Source: Paraburkholderia acidipaludis NBRC 101816 (GTDB lineage Bacteria > Pseudomonadota > Gammaproteobacteria > Burkholderiales > Burkholderiaceae). Taken from it: 64,000 bases of DNA. Shown here piece after piece: positions 26,421 through 35,155 of this stretch; within the stretch, counting starts at the first letter, position 1, and every line of letters begins with the position of its first letter. The DNA lies in assembly GCF_000684975.1 (NCBI RefSeq), contig NZ_BAXZ01000015.1:124001-188000 (forward strand), read 5' to 3'. The notes under the pieces were generated by a model. The model had not been told where the DNA came from. It made no database searches and saw nothing but the letters and a program-made list of their open reading frames with translations. The position numbers and the translations under genes are program-made.

Positions 26421-26684
26421 TCAAGCCGCCTTTTCGAGCAGCGGCATCAGGCCGCCGGCGCGGTCGAGCGCGGAGAGGTCGTCGTAGCCGCCCACATGCG
26501 TCTCGCCGACGAAAACCTGCGGCACGGTCCGGCGGCCGGTGCGGGTCATCATTTCCTCGCGACGGGCCGGATCCCGGTCGATCAGCACTTTCTCGATGTG
26601 CTCGACGCCGCGCGACTTTAAAAGACGTTCGGCCATCTGGCAATACGGGCACACCTGGGTGCTGTACATGACCACCTTGTTCAC
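26421..26684 (-). CDS. grxC: Glutaredoxin 3
   Basis: 87 residues with the dithiol active site C12-P-Y-C15, the cis-proline region RRTVPQVFVGE and the glutathione-binding GGYDDL. It reduces disulfides using glutathione. The start is GTG at 26684, with a perfect AAGGAGGT five bases upstream. It overlaps the rhodanese gene by four bases (GTGA). Confidence 0.95.
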   Translation of the reverse strand: MNKVVMYSTQVCPYCQMAERLLKSRGVEHIEKVLIDRDPARREEMMTRTGRRTVPQVFVGETHVGGYDDLSALDRAGGLMPLLEKAA

Positions 26685-27106
26685 TTCGAACCTCCTTGTT
26701 TCACGACCGGCATGCCGGCCTGCTGCCAGGCGTTCACGCCGCCGTCCAGGACATGGACTTCGGCAAAACCGGCGTCCTTCACGAGGCGCTGCGCCTTGTG
26801 CGACTGCTGGCCCGTCTGGCAGACCAGCAACACCGGGTTGCTCTTGTTCTTCACGGACTGGCCCACCTTGGCCTCCAGCTCGGCAAACTCGAGATGACGG
26901 GCCGAAGGCAGATGCCCCTTCGCAAAGTCCTCCGCGGAGCGCAGGTCGATCACCACCGCGTTGCGGCGGTTGATGAGCTGCGTCGCCTCGGCGGCGGAAA
27001 CGCCGCCGCGCCCGCCGCGCTTGAGCGTCGGCCACAGCAGCATCCCTCCCGAGATGAGGACGATTGCGATGAGTACAAGGTTGATGTAATTGGTAAAGAA
27101 CGTCAC
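26681..27106 (-). CDS. Membrane-anchored rhodanese-domain protein
   Basis: About 141 residues with an N-terminal transmembrane helix (NYINLVLIAIVLISGGMLLW) and a single rhodanese domain with active-site loop VCQTGQQS. It corresponds to the YibN-type protein that precedes grxC-secB in many Proteobacteria. The GTG start at 27106 places the helix right at the N terminus. Confidence 0.85.
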   Translation of the reverse strand: MTFFTNYINLVLIAIVLISGGMLLWPTLKRGGRGGVSAAEATQLINRRNAVVIDLRSAEDFAKGHLPSARHLEFAELEAKVGQSVKNKSNPVLLVCQTGQQSHKAQRLVKDAGFAEVHVLDGGVNAWQQAGMPVVKQGGSK

Positions 27107-27303
27107 GGAAAATCCGCCGGAAAAATGAGAAAGCGTGGGAAATCGGGAGCAGGCAATCTTGTCATTATAAAATAACCATTTGTCGCGAGGGTGGCGCGCC
27201 CCTGCCCGGGCCGAAGGGTCACCCCCAAGGCCGCCGGGACGGATCAAGGCTCCCCGTCCCCTATTACCCGACTACCCGCTTCCTCACTACCGACCGGCAT
27301 CCC

Positions 27304-28050
27304 ATGTACAAACTCGTACTCATCCGCCACGGCGAATCGACGTGGAACAAGGAAAACCGCTTCACCGGCTGGGTCGACGTCGACCTCACCGAACAGGGCG
27401 TCCGCGAAGCCCAGCAGGCCGGCCGCCTGCTCAAGGAGTCCGGCTACACCTTCGACATCGCCTACACGTCGGTGCTCAAGCGCGCGATCCGCACGCTCTG
27501 GCTCGTTCAGGACCAGATGGACGAAATGTACCTGCCGGTCGTGCACTCGTGGCGCCTGAACGAGCGTCATTACGGCGCGCTTTCGGGCCTGAACAAGGCC
27601 GAAACCGCCGCGAAGTACGGCGACGAGCAGGTTCTCGTCTGGCGCCGCAGCTACGACACGCCGCCGCCCGCGCTCGAGCCCACCGACCCGCGCACCTCGT
27701 ACAACGACCCGCGCTACGCGAAGGTGCCGCGCGAGCAGCTGCCGCTCGCCGAGTGCCTGAAGGACACCGTGGCGCGCGTGCTGCCGGTCTGGAACGAGTC
27801 GATCGCGCCGGCCATCAAGTCGGGCAAGAAGATCGTGATCGCCGCGCACGGCAACTCGATCCGCGCGCTCGTGAAGTACCTCGACAACATCTCGGACGAC
27901 GACATCGTCGGCCTCAACATCCCGAACGGCGTGCCGCTCGTCTACGAACTGGACGAGAACCTCAAGCCCGTCACGCACTACTATCTGGGCGACGCCGAAG
28001 CCATCGCGAAGGCGCAGGCCGCCGTCGCGAACCAGGGCAAGGCCGGCTGA
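27304..28050 (+). CDS. gpmA: 2,3-bisphosphoglycerate-dependent phosphoglycerate mutase
   Basis: 248 residues, full length. The catalytic motif LIRHGESTWNKENRFTGW carries the phosphohistidine (His9), with SGLNKAETA and AAHGNSIRALVKYLDNIS downstream. It interconverts 3- and 2-phosphoglycerate in glycolysis and gluconeogenesis. It stands alone with its own terminator. Confidence 0.97.
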   Translation: MYKLVLIRHGESTWNKENRFTGWVDVDLTEQGVREAQQAGRLLKESGYTFDIAYTSVLKRAIRTLWLVQDQMDEMYLPVVHSWRLNERHYGALSGLNKAETAAKYGDEQVLVWRRSYDTPPPALEPTDPRTSYNDPRYAKVPREQLPLAECLKDTVARVLPVWNESIAPAIKSGKKIVIAAHGNSIRALVKYLDNISDDDIVGLNIPNGVPLVYELDENLKPVTHYYLGDAEAIAKAQAAVANQGKAG

Positions 28051-28063
28051 GCCTCGCTTGCCA

Positions 28064-28084
28064 ACCGGGGGCCTTGCCCCCGGT
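28064..28084 (+). terminator. Terminator of gpmA
   Basis: ACCGGGGGC and GCCCCCGGT form a perfect 9-base stem with loop CTT, 13 bases after the gpmA stop, followed by TT and T-rich DNA. Confidence 0.85.
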
Positions 28085-28330
28085 TTCACCTCGCCTCCGT
28101 TTTTTCTTGCCGTTTTTCCCCGGCTTCACTGTCAAAACTGCCAGCCCGGCGTCAGTGCCGCGCCAGACAAGCCTTGGCAGCCAGGTTCATGCGAACCGGG
28201 CACGCGCTTCGCTGTCGAACCCCCATCTTCCGCGCACGACGCACAGCCCCGGCGAGTGTGCAGTTATACTTGTCCGTCGCTTTTCCACTGGACGCTGCCA
28301 CGCGCCTTTCGACCGCACGCAACAATCTCT

Positions 28331-29932
28331 ATGCGAAAGAACCTGAAAAACATCGGCCTGATTGCCGCTGGCCTTGCGACCGGCGTATTTGCCACCCTGC
28401 AGATTTCCGCCTCGGCCCAGCAGACCACGACCGAGCCGCTGCCGCTCGACCAGCTGCGGCTCTTCGCCGAAGTGTTCGGTCAGATCAAGCATGATTACGT
28501 CGTGCCGGTCGACGACAAGAAACTGCTGATCTCCGCGATCAAGGGCATGGTCTCGAGCCTCGACCCGCACTCGTCGTATCTCGACAAGACCGATTACCAG
28601 GAGCTCCAGGAGCAGACCAAGGGCCGCTTCGCGGGTCTCGGCATCGAGATTTCGGCTGAAGACGGCTTGATCAAGGTCATCTCGCCGATCGAGGACACGC
28701 CCGCGTTCCGCGCCGGCATCCGTCCGGGCGACCTGATCACGCGCATCAACGACAAGCCCGTGCGCGGCATGACGCTCGACCAGGCCGTCAAGCAGATGCG
28801 CGGCGACCCCGGCACCAAGGTCACGCTCACGATCTTCCGCAAGACCGACGACCGCACCTTCCCGCTCACCATCACGCGCGCCATCATCAAGGTGCAGAGC
28901 GTGAAGACCAAGGTGCTGCAGCCGGGCTATGCCTATATCCGCATCACGAGCTTCCAGGAGCGCACGGTGCCGGACCTCGCCGACAAGCTGCAGGACATCG
29001 CGCGTCAGGAGCCGCACCTCAAGGGCCTGATTCTCGACCTGCGCAACAACGGCGGCGGTCTGCTGCAAAGCGCCGTGGGCGTGGCGGGCGCGTTCCTGCC
29101 GCCGGACTCGGTGGTCGTTTCGACGAACGGCCAGATCCCGGATTCGAAGCAGGTCTATCGCGACACCTATGAGAACTACCGCCTGCCCTCGTTCGACGGC
29201 GACCCGCTGAAGAACGAAGCCGCCGAGTTCAAGACGGTGCCGATGGTCGTGCTGACCAATGCCTACTCGGCGTCGGCCTCGGAAATCGTGGCCGGTGCGC
29301 TGCAGGACCAGAAGCGCGCGCTGATCGTCGGCAAGACGACGTTCGGCAAGGGCTCGGTGCAGACGGTCCGGCCGCTCACGTCGGACACCGCGCTGCGTCT
29401 GACGACGGCGTACTACTACACGCCGACCGGCCGCTCGATCCAGAACAAGGGCATTCGTCCTGACTACCCGGTCGACCAGTACTCGGACGGCGATCCGGAC
29501 GACGCGCTCGTCACGCGCGAAGTGGACTACTCGAACCACCTTGCGAACACGCAGGATCCGAACGAGAAGAAGGAACAGGAAACGCGCGAGCAGGAGCGCA
29601 TGGACATGCTCCAGCAGCTCGAAGAGCAGAACGACAAGAAGACGCCCGAGCAGCGCGAGAAGGATCGCAACCGCAAGCCGGTCGACTTCGGCACGCCGGA
29701 CGACTTCATGCTGCAGCAGGCCATGAACGTCCTGCAGGGCAAGCCGGTGACCGAATCGAAGTCGCCGATGGAGCGCCGCCTCGCGCAGGAGAAGCCCGAG
29801 CAGTCGGCTTCGGCGCCGATCGCCGTGAAGCCTTCGGCATCGGCGGTGCCGGGCGCCTCGGCTCCGGCTGCCGCTCCGGCGTCGGCGGCCTCCGCGGCTT
29901 CCGCACCCGCCCCGGCCTCGCAGTCGAAGTAA
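28331..29932 (+). CDS. C-terminal processing peptidase (S41 family)
   Basis: 533 residues: a signal peptide ending near ASAQQ, a PDZ domain around residues 95-180 (GLGIEISAEDGLIKV), then the S41 peptidase core. The catalytic serine is in NAYSASASEIVAGAL and the lysine in VGKTTFGKGSVQT. CtpA/Prc proteases trim or degrade periplasmic proteins. The last 60 residues are Pro/Ala/Ser-rich and probably disordered. Confidence 0.93.
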   Translation: MRKNLKNIGLIAAGLATGVFATLQISASAQQTTTEPLPLDQLRLFAEVFGQIKHDYVVPVDDKKLLISAIKGMVSSLDPHSSYLDKTDYQELQEQTKGRFAGLGIEISAEDGLIKVISPIEDTPAFRAGIRPGDLITRINDKPVRGMTLDQAVKQMRGDPGTKVTLTIFRKTDDRTFPLTITRAIIKVQSVKTKVLQPGYAYIRITSFQERTVPDLADKLQDIARQEPHLKGLILDLRNNGGGLLQSAVGVAGAFLPPDSVVVSTNGQIPDSKQVYRDTYENYRLPSFDGDPLKNEAAEFKTVPMVVLTNAYSASASEIVAGALQDQKRALIVGKTTFGKGSVQTVRPLTSDTALRLTTAYYYTPTGRSIQNKGIRPDYPVDQYSDGDPDDALVTREVDYSNHLANTQDPNEKKEQETREQERMDMLQQLEEQNDKKTPEQREKDRNRKPVDFGTPDDFMLQQAMNVLQGKPVTESKSPMERRLAQEKPEQSASAPIAVKPSASAVPGASAPAAAPASAASAASAPAPASQSK

Positions 29933-29947
29933 CCGCTGTGGCAACAC

Positions 29948-29988
29948 CCGCTCCCGAAACCCGCGCATAACGCGGGCGCCGGGAGCGG
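29948..29988 (+). terminator. Long hairpin after ctpA
   Basis: CCGCTCCCG pairs with CGGGAGCGG, and the inner arms CCCGCG and CGCGGG pair as well, then ATCTCTTT follows. It lies 15 bases after the ctpA stop and before the moeB-like gene. Confidence 0.7.
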
Positions 29989-30075
29989 ATCTCTTTGCGC
30001 GACTACAATAACGAAACCGACTTCACGGCGCGCGATTCCGGTCTCCTCGCTGCGCTCAACGCCCCGCGCATCGCG

Positions 30076-30828
30076 ATGAACGACGATCAACTCCTCCGCT
30101 ATTCCCGCCATATCCTCGTCGACGAGATCGGCATCGAGGCGCAGCAGCGCTTTCTCGACGCGCACGCAATCGTGGTCGGCGCGGGCGGGCTCGGCTCGCC
30201 GGCCGCGATGTACCTGGCGGCCTCGGGCGTGGGTACGCTCACGCTCGTCGACAACGACACGGTCGACCTCACCAACCTCCAGCGTCAGATCATGCACGAG
30301 ACGGCCTCGGTGGGCCGGGCGAAGGTCGAGTCCGGCCGCGACGCCATCGCGCGGCTGAATCCCGAGGTGAAGGTGAGCACCGTGCAGGCGCGCATCGACG
30401 ACGCGTGGCTCGACGCGCATGTGCCGGGCGCGACGGTCGTGCTCGACTGCACCGACAACTTCGCGACGCGCCATGCGATCAACCGCGCCTGTGTGAAGCA
30501 TGGCGTGCCGCTCGTTTCGGGCGCGGCGCTGCGTTTCGACGGCCAGATCAGCACGTTCGACTTCCGCGACCCGGCCTCGCCGTGCTACGCCTGCGTGTTC
30601 CCCGAGGATCAGCCGTTCGAGGAAGTGGCCTGCTCGACGATGGGCGTGTTCGCGCCCACGGTGGGCATCATCGGCGCGATACAGGCCGCCGAGGCGCTGC
30701 GCGTGATTGGCGGCATCGGCGAGCCGCTCGTCGGCAGGCTGATGATGCTCGACTCGCTGCGCATGGAATGGAACACCATGCGCATTGCTCGGCAACCCGA
30801 CTGCCCTGTTTGCGGCGAGCGGCACTGA
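30076..30828 (+). CDS. MoeB/ThiF-family adenylyltransferase
   Basis: 250 residues of the E1-like fold. ATP-binding GAGGLGSPAAMYLAASGVG, the DNDTVDLTNLQRQ segment, the active region CYACVF and the zinc CxxC near the end (CPVC) are all present. It activates a sulfur-carrier C terminus for molybdopterin or thiamine synthesis; which one cannot be told from sequence. The ATG at 30076 (MNDDQLLRYSRH) is the usual start. A TTG at 29995 with GGAG upstream would add 27 unusual residues. Confidence 0.88.
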   Translation: MNDDQLLRYSRHILVDEIGIEAQQRFLDAHAIVVGAGGLGSPAAMYLAASGVGTLTLVDNDTVDLTNLQRQIMHETASVGRAKVESGRDAIARLNPEVKVSTVQARIDDAWLDAHVPGATVVLDCTDNFATRHAINRACVKHGVPLVSGAALRFDGQISTFDFRDPASPCYACVFPEDQPFEEVACSTMGVFAPTVGIIGAIQAAEALRVIGGIGEPLVGRLMMLDSLRMEWNTMRIARQPDCPVCGERH

Positions 30829-30856
30829 ACCCCGCGATCGAAACGGCCACAAGCGC

Positions 30857-30882
30857 AAACGCCCCGGCATGCCGGGGCGTTT
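30857..30882. terminator. Bidirectional terminator between moeB and ptsI
   Basis: AAACGCCCCGGC and its exact complement GCCGGGGCGTTT form a perfect palindrome between two convergent genes, 28 bases after moeB and 19 bases before the ptsI stop. Confidence 0.88.
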
Positions 30883-30901
30883 CTCATGGCACAGGACCGC
30901 T

Positions 30902-32641
30902 TCAGGCCTCGGCCACGCGCCTGAGCGCCGCGTGCAGCTCCTCCGGTTCGTAGGCGGCCAGCACGTCGGCCACAGGCTTCTCCAGCGACTTCAGTTGCGA
31001 GCGCAAGATTTCCTGCTTCACCACGAGCAATTGGCTCGGATGCATCGAGAACTCGGTGAGCCCCATGCCGAGCAACAGGCGCGTGAGCGTCGGGTCGCCG
31101 GCCATCTCGCCGCACACCGAAACCGGCACGCCGGCGCGCCGGGCCTCGTTCAGCGTGTGCGCGATCAACTGCAGCACGGCCGGATGCAGCGGGTCGTAAA
31201 GATCGGCGACGGCGTTGTCGGCGCGATCGATCGCGAGCGTGTACTGGATCAGGTCGTTCGTGCCGATCGAGAGGAAGTCCAGACGCCGCAGGAACATCGG
31301 CAGCGAGAGCGCCGCCGCCGGAATCTCGATCATCGCGCCCACTTGAATGTTCGGATCGTAGGCGAGGCCCGCGTCGTCGAGCTGGCGCTTCGCCTCGCGG
31401 ATCAGGTCGAGCGTCTGGTCGATCTGCTGCGCGTGCGCGAGCATCGGAATCAGCATCTTGACCGTGCCGAACGCGGAAGCGCGCAGAATCGCGCGCAGCT
31501 GCGTGAGGAACATCTGCGGTTCGGAGAGGCTCCAGCGGATCGCGCGCAGGCCCAGCGCCGGGTTCGCCGCCGTCTCGTAGCCGTCGCCCCCGCCCATCGA
31601 ATCGAGAGGCTTGTCCGCGCCCACGTCGATCGTGCGGATCGTCACCGGCAGCCCGTTCATGAGCTCGGCCGCGCGGCGGTAGGCGAAGAACTGCTCGTCC
31701 TCCTCCGGCAACCGGTCCTTGTGGTTCATGAACAGGAACTCGGTGCGGAACAGGCCCACACCCGTCGCGCCCGAGTCGAGCGCCGCCTGTGCGTCCTCAG
31801 GCAGTTCGATGTTCGCGTAGAGCTGGATCTTCGTGCCGCACAGCGTCTGCGTGGGCGAGAACTTCAGGCGCTGAAGCTTGCGCCGCTCGAGCGCCATCTC
31901 GCTCTGGCGCCAGGTGTACTCCTCGAGCACGATCGGCGCGGGGTCGACGATCACGACACCGTGATCGCCGTCGACGATGATGAGGTCGTCCTGGCGGATC
32001 AGCGCGCTCGCCTGCTGCACGCCGACGGCCGCCGGGATGCCGAGGCTGCGCGCGACGATCGCCGTGTGCGAGGTGCGGCCGCCGAGGTCGGTGACGAAGC
32101 CCTGGAAAGTCTGGGTCTTGAACTGCAGCATGTCGGCGGGCGCGATGTCGTGGGCGACCACGATCATCTCGTCGCAACTGCCGTGCAGCACCGCCGGCGA
32201 CGCGCCCGCCAGCGCCTTCAGCACACGCTCCACCACCTGCTCGATGTCGGCCTTGCGCTCGCGCAGGTATTCGTCCTCGACTTCGTCGAAATGGCGCGTG
32301 AGCCTCTCGAGTTGCTCGGTGAGCGCCCATTCCACGTTGAAGCGCCGGGTGCGGATAAGGTCGATGGTCTCCTGGACGAGCATCACGTCCTTCAGGATCA
32401 TCAGGTGCACGCCGATGAACGCGCCCATTTCGGTAGGGGCGTCGGCGGAGAGGTCGGCGCGCAGCGCGTCGAGTTCCTGCTCGACGACGGCGAGCGCCGC
32501 GCGAAAGCGCTCGATCTCGGCCTCGATCTTGTCGGGCTCGACCAGATAATGGTCGACGTCGAGCGCCGCCGGAGCGATCAGATAAGCTCGCCCAATGGCA
32601 ATACCGCGCGATACGGGAATTCCATGCAGCGTGAACGGCAC
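30902..32641 (-). CDS. ptsI: PTS enzyme I (PEP-protein phosphotransferase)
   Basis: About 579 residues, a full-length enzyme I. The N-terminal phosphohistidine loop is GGRTSHTAIVARSLGIPA, followed by the PEP-binding barrel with TNDLIQYTLAIDR and the active Cys in VCGEMAGDP. It phosphorylates HPr. The GTG at 32641 is chosen because AGGAGG lies five bases before it; a GTG two codons earlier overlaps the ribosome site. This is the second enzyme I of the window; the other is fused in the nag cluster. Confidence 0.95.
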   Translation of the reverse strand: MPFTLHGIPVSRGIAIGRAYLIAPAALDVDHYLVEPDKIEAEIERFRAALAVVEQELDALRADLSADAPTEMGAFIGVHLMILKDVMLVQETIDLIRTRRFNVEWALTEQLERLTRHFDEVEDEYLRERKADIEQVVERVLKALAGASPAVLHGSCDEMIVVAHDIAPADMLQFKTQTFQGFVTDLGGRTSHTAIVARSLGIPAAVGVQQASALIRQDDLIIVDGDHGVVIVDPAPIVLEEYTWRQSEMALERRKLQRLKFSPTQTLCGTKIQLYANIELPEDAQAALDSGATGVGLFRTEFLFMNHKDRLPEEDEQFFAYRRAAELMNGLPVTIRTIDVGADKPLDSMGGGDGYETAANPALGLRAIRWSLSEPQMFLTQLRAILRASAFGTVKMLIPMLAHAQQIDQTLDLIREAKRQLDDAGLAYDPNIQVGAMIEIPAAALSLPMFLRRLDFLSIGTNDLIQYTLAIDRADNAVADLYDPLHPAVLQLIAHTLNEARRAGVPVSVCGEMAGDPTLTRLLLGMGLTEFSMHPSQLLVVKQEILRSQLKSLEKPVADVLAAYEPEELHAALRRVAEA

Positions 32642-32823
32642 GCGCACCTCCTCTGGTTATGTGATGCCGCGGCAAACCGCTGCAATGCGCTCTCTCAGAC
32701 CCCGATGGCGATTATAAATTCCGTGCGTCGCTCCTGGCTCATTAAGTCCTGTTAATGGCCAGGACATGCTGCTGCGCAACACGCGGATCGTTCGCTTGAA
32801 TACCGGCTGTAGTGCGCACATAC

Positions 32824-32850
32824 AAAAACGCCGCGGACAAAGCCGCGGCG
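32824..32850 (-). terminator. Terminator between ptsH and ptsI
   Basis: On the minus strand CGCCGCGG and CCGCGGCG pair around a six-base loop and are followed by TTTTT. It lies 30 bases past the ptsH stop, so ptsI may rely on its own promoter or on read-through. Confidence 0.85.
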
Positions 32851-32879
32851 TCTTGGCGTTCAGGGGCGATGCACGCGCA

Positions 32880-33149
32880 TCACTGGCCTTCGCCGAACTT
32901 GTCGGCAATGAGCTTGAGCAGCGCGCTCATGGCCTCGGTTTCGTCGGGGCCTTCGGTTTCGATGACAACCGTGCTGCCTATGCCCGCGGCCAGCATCATC
33001 ACGCCCATGATGCTCTTCGCGTTGATCCGGCGGCCGTTGCGGCTCATCCAGATTTCGGACTGAAAGTTGCCGGCCAGCTGGGTCAGCTTCGCAGACGCCC
33101 GCGCGTGCAGGCCAAGTTTGTTCACGATGGTCGTTTCTTGTTGCAGCAT
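32880..33149 (-). CDS. ptsH: HPr phosphocarrier protein
   Basis: 89 residues with the active His15 in NKLGLHARASAK and the regulatory Ser46 in AKSIMGVMML. It carries phosphate from enzyme I to EIIA proteins. It follows the mannose-type EIIA gene by 86 bases. Confidence 0.97.
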   Translation of the reverse strand: MLQQETTIVNKLGLHARASAKLTQLAGNFQSEIWMSRNGRRINAKSIMGVMMLAAGIGSTVVIETEGPDETEAMSALLKLIADKFGEGQ

Positions 33150-33235
33150 AGGTTCGATCCGGGCGCTGTGTGTTGGTGTGAGACGGGTTCGGTCAATGGT
33201 CGAGGAACAAAAACGAAGTCGCGCTGATGCGAGCG

Positions 33236-33724
33236 CTATGCGCCGGCCGGTTTCAGCTTGCCCGCCGCGAAGTCGGACGCGGCTTCGGCGCATGGCGTAG
33301 GCGCGCAGGCGCACTCCGTTGCTGCGGGCGCAGGCGTGGCCGGGCCGATCGCCTGGATGCCGTTGCTCGCGCCGGCCAGCGCCTTCTCGACGAGGGTTTC
33401 GAGCGGCGTCGTCCGGTAGCAGACGGCGCGCACCAGCATCGGCAGGTTCACGCCCGCCAGCACGCGCACCTGCGGTAACGTGGCGAGACGCGAGGCGATG
33501 TTCGAAGGCGTCGCGCCGAACATGTCGGTGAGAACGAGCGCGCCGTTTTCCTCGCGCAGCCGCTCGATTTCCGCATTGGCCTGTCTGACGACCTCGGTGG
33601 GGTCGCTGTCGGGAAGGACGTCGAGCGCGCCGACGCGCGCCGGACAGCCGCCGTAGATGTGCGCGATGCAGTCGCGTAGGGCGGTGGCTAGCGGTGCGTG
33701 CGCGATGATCAGAATGCCTGCCAT
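33236..33724 (-). CDS. PTS mannose-type EIIA protein
   Basis: 162 residues of the EIIA-Man fold. It begins MAGILIIAHAPLATALRDC with the phosphorylated His at position 9, and contains VLTDMFGATPSNIASRL. In Betaproteobacteria this protein belongs to an incomplete PTS with ptsH and ptsI and probably acts in regulation rather than sugar transport. The last 30 residues are Ala/Cys-rich and variable. Confidence 0.9.
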   Translation of the reverse strand: MAGILIIAHAPLATALRDCIAHIYGGCPARVGALDVLPDSDPTEVVRQANAEIERLREENGALVLTDMFGATPSNIASRLATLPQVRVLAGVNLPMLVRAVCYRTTPLETLVEKALAGASNGIQAIGPATPAPAATECACAPTPCAEAASDFAAGKLKPAGA

Positions 33725-33739
33725 GTCAGTACTCGCCGG

Positions 33740-33800
33740 GCCGCCCCAAGGGTACTGACACCCCCTCGGGGGGCAGCGCCCGAAGGGAGCGAGGGGGTTG
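33740..33800. repeat. Intergenic GC-rich repeat element
   Basis: The stretch contains CCCCCTCGGGGGGCAGCG and GAAGGGAGCGAGGGGG. This type of short repeat recurs at gene ends in Burkholderia-like genomes in my recollection; it occurs once in this window. It can fold into nested hairpins. Confidence 0.45.
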
Positions 33801-33825
33801 TTTCATTTCAGCCTGACTGCAAAAC

Positions 33826-33849
33826 GGCTCGGTTGATGGCCGAGCCGAT
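33826..33849 (-). terminator. Probable terminator of the gsh transcript
   Basis: On the minus strand CGGCTCGG and CCGAGCCG pair around CCATCAA and are followed by TTTT. It lies about 250 bases past the gshB stop, implying a long 3' untranslated region. Confidence 0.75.
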
Positions 33850-34096
33850 CCCCATGATCGCGTCCGGCAGCGCCGATCCCGAGGCCAGCCGTGGGCCTTC
33901 AGGGTCGGAACACACGCCGCGCGGCCGTACCGTAAACGTCTTGTCAGACGCCCGCCGGCCTACCCGGAACGCGGGTTCGCGGCATTGTAGCAGGGTCATT
34001 TTCGCGCGGGCGAAGAGCTTTTGCTCGCGCGATGGCCATAGCGCCGCGGCCCCGCTACCCCATTCCATTGGTTAGATGTTGGCGGGCGCGCCCGAT

Positions 34097-35050
34097 TCAA
34101 GCCGCCGCGCGTTCCAGCGCATCGACGAACATCGCCGCCACGTCGAAGCCGGTCTGGTCCATGATCTCGCGAAAGCAGGTCGGGCTCGTGACGTTCACTT
34201 CGGTGAGCCAGTCGCCGATCGCGTCGAGCCCCACCAGCAGCAAGCCGCGCGCCGCCAGCACGGGCGCGAGCGTCTTCGCGATCTCCATGTCGCGGGCGGT
34301 GAGCGGCTGCGCACGGCCAAGGCCGCCCGCCGCCAGGTTGCCGCGCACTTCGTTGCCCTGAGGAATGCGCGCGAGCGAGTACGGCACCGGCTCGCCGCCG
34401 ATCAGCAGGATGCGCTTGTCGCCTTCCTTGATCTCGGGGATGAACTTCTGCGCCATCACGCTGCGCGCGCCGTCGTGGCTCAGCATCTCGATGATCGAGC
34501 CGAGGTTCATGCCGTCCGGCTTCACGCGGAACACGCCCATGCCGCCCATGCCGTCGAGCGGCTTGAGGATCACATCCTGGTGCTCTTCATGGAACGCGCG
34601 CAGGCCCGCCGCGCTGCGCGTGACGAGCGTGGGTGCGACGAACTGCGGAAACTCGCCGATCGCGAGCTTCTCCGAATGATCGCGAATCGACTGCGGGCGG
34701 TTGAAGATCTTCGCGCCCGCGCGCTCGGCGATTTCGAGCAGCCACGTGGACGTCACGTACTCCATGTCGAACGGCGGGTCCTTGCGCATGATGACCGCGT
34801 CGAAGCCGGTCAGCTCACGCGACGCGTTCTGCGCGACGAACCATTCCTCGCGATGCAGGTTCGCCAGCTCGCCGACGATCTCGAAGCGCCGCACGTCTGC
34901 TTCCACCCTGCCGTTCACCCAGGCGAGGTGCTGCGGCTCGCACGCGTGGAGCGTGTGGCCGCGCCGCGCGGCCTCGGCCATCATCGCGTAGGTCGAGTCC
35001 TTGTAGATCTTGAACCGCTCGAGCGGATCGGCGATGAAAAGAATGTCCAT
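34097..35050 (-). CDS. gshB: Glutathione synthetase
   Basis: 317 residues with the ATP-grasp glycine loop DGMGGMGVFRV and the N-terminal MDILFIADPLERFKIYKDS typical of GshB. It joins gamma-glutamylcysteine and glycine. It lies 105 bases downstream of gshA, with a terminator-like hairpin between them. Confidence 0.97.
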   Translation of the reverse strand: MDILFIADPLERFKIYKDSTYAMMAEAARRGHTLHACEPQHLAWVNGRVEADVRRFEIVGELANLHREEWFVAQNASRELTGFDAVIMRKDPPFDMEYVTSTWLLEIAERAGAKIFNRPQSIRDHSEKLAIGEFPQFVAPTLVTRSAAGLRAFHEEHQDVILKPLDGMGGMGVFRVKPDGMNLGSIIEMLSHDGARSVMAQKFIPEIKEGDKRILLIGGEPVPYSLARIPQGNEVRGNLAAGGLGRAQPLTARDMEIAKTLAPVLAARGLLLVGLDAIGDWLTEVNVTSPTCFREIMDQTGFDVAAMFVDALERAAA

Positions 35051-35133
35051 GTCGTCCCTGCTGCGCCCTCGAACGGGCGCCGTTTATCCGTTATGCGAAA
35101 GATCCGCGCGAAAGCACAAAGGCGGGCACGAAA

Positions 35134-35150
35134 GCGGGCATAAAGCCCGC
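35134..35150 (-). terminator. Attenuator-like hairpin between gshA and gshB
   Basis: GCGGGC and GCCCGC pair around a five-base loop and are followed on the minus strand by TTTCG. The stem is short, so it may lower gshB transcription rather than end it. Confidence 0.45.
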
Positions 35151-35155
35151 CCGCG

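Larger units (their letters stand above)
33725..34096. other. Gene-poor gap between EIIA and gshB
   Basis: 372 bases with no convincing gene. It contains a low-complexity Burkholderiales-type intergenic repeat near 33740-33800 and a terminator at 33826-33849. An 86-codon minus-strand frame at 33808-34068 has no recognisable domain and runs through the terminator, so I do not call it. Confidence 0.6.

Noticed and set aside
30785..32755. Long plus-strand frame opposite ptsI
   Set aside because: Antisense to a well-supported enzyme I, with no domain of its own.
33808..34068. 86-codon minus-strand frame between gshB and the EIIA gene
   Set aside because: No ribosome site or family, and it spans a terminator.
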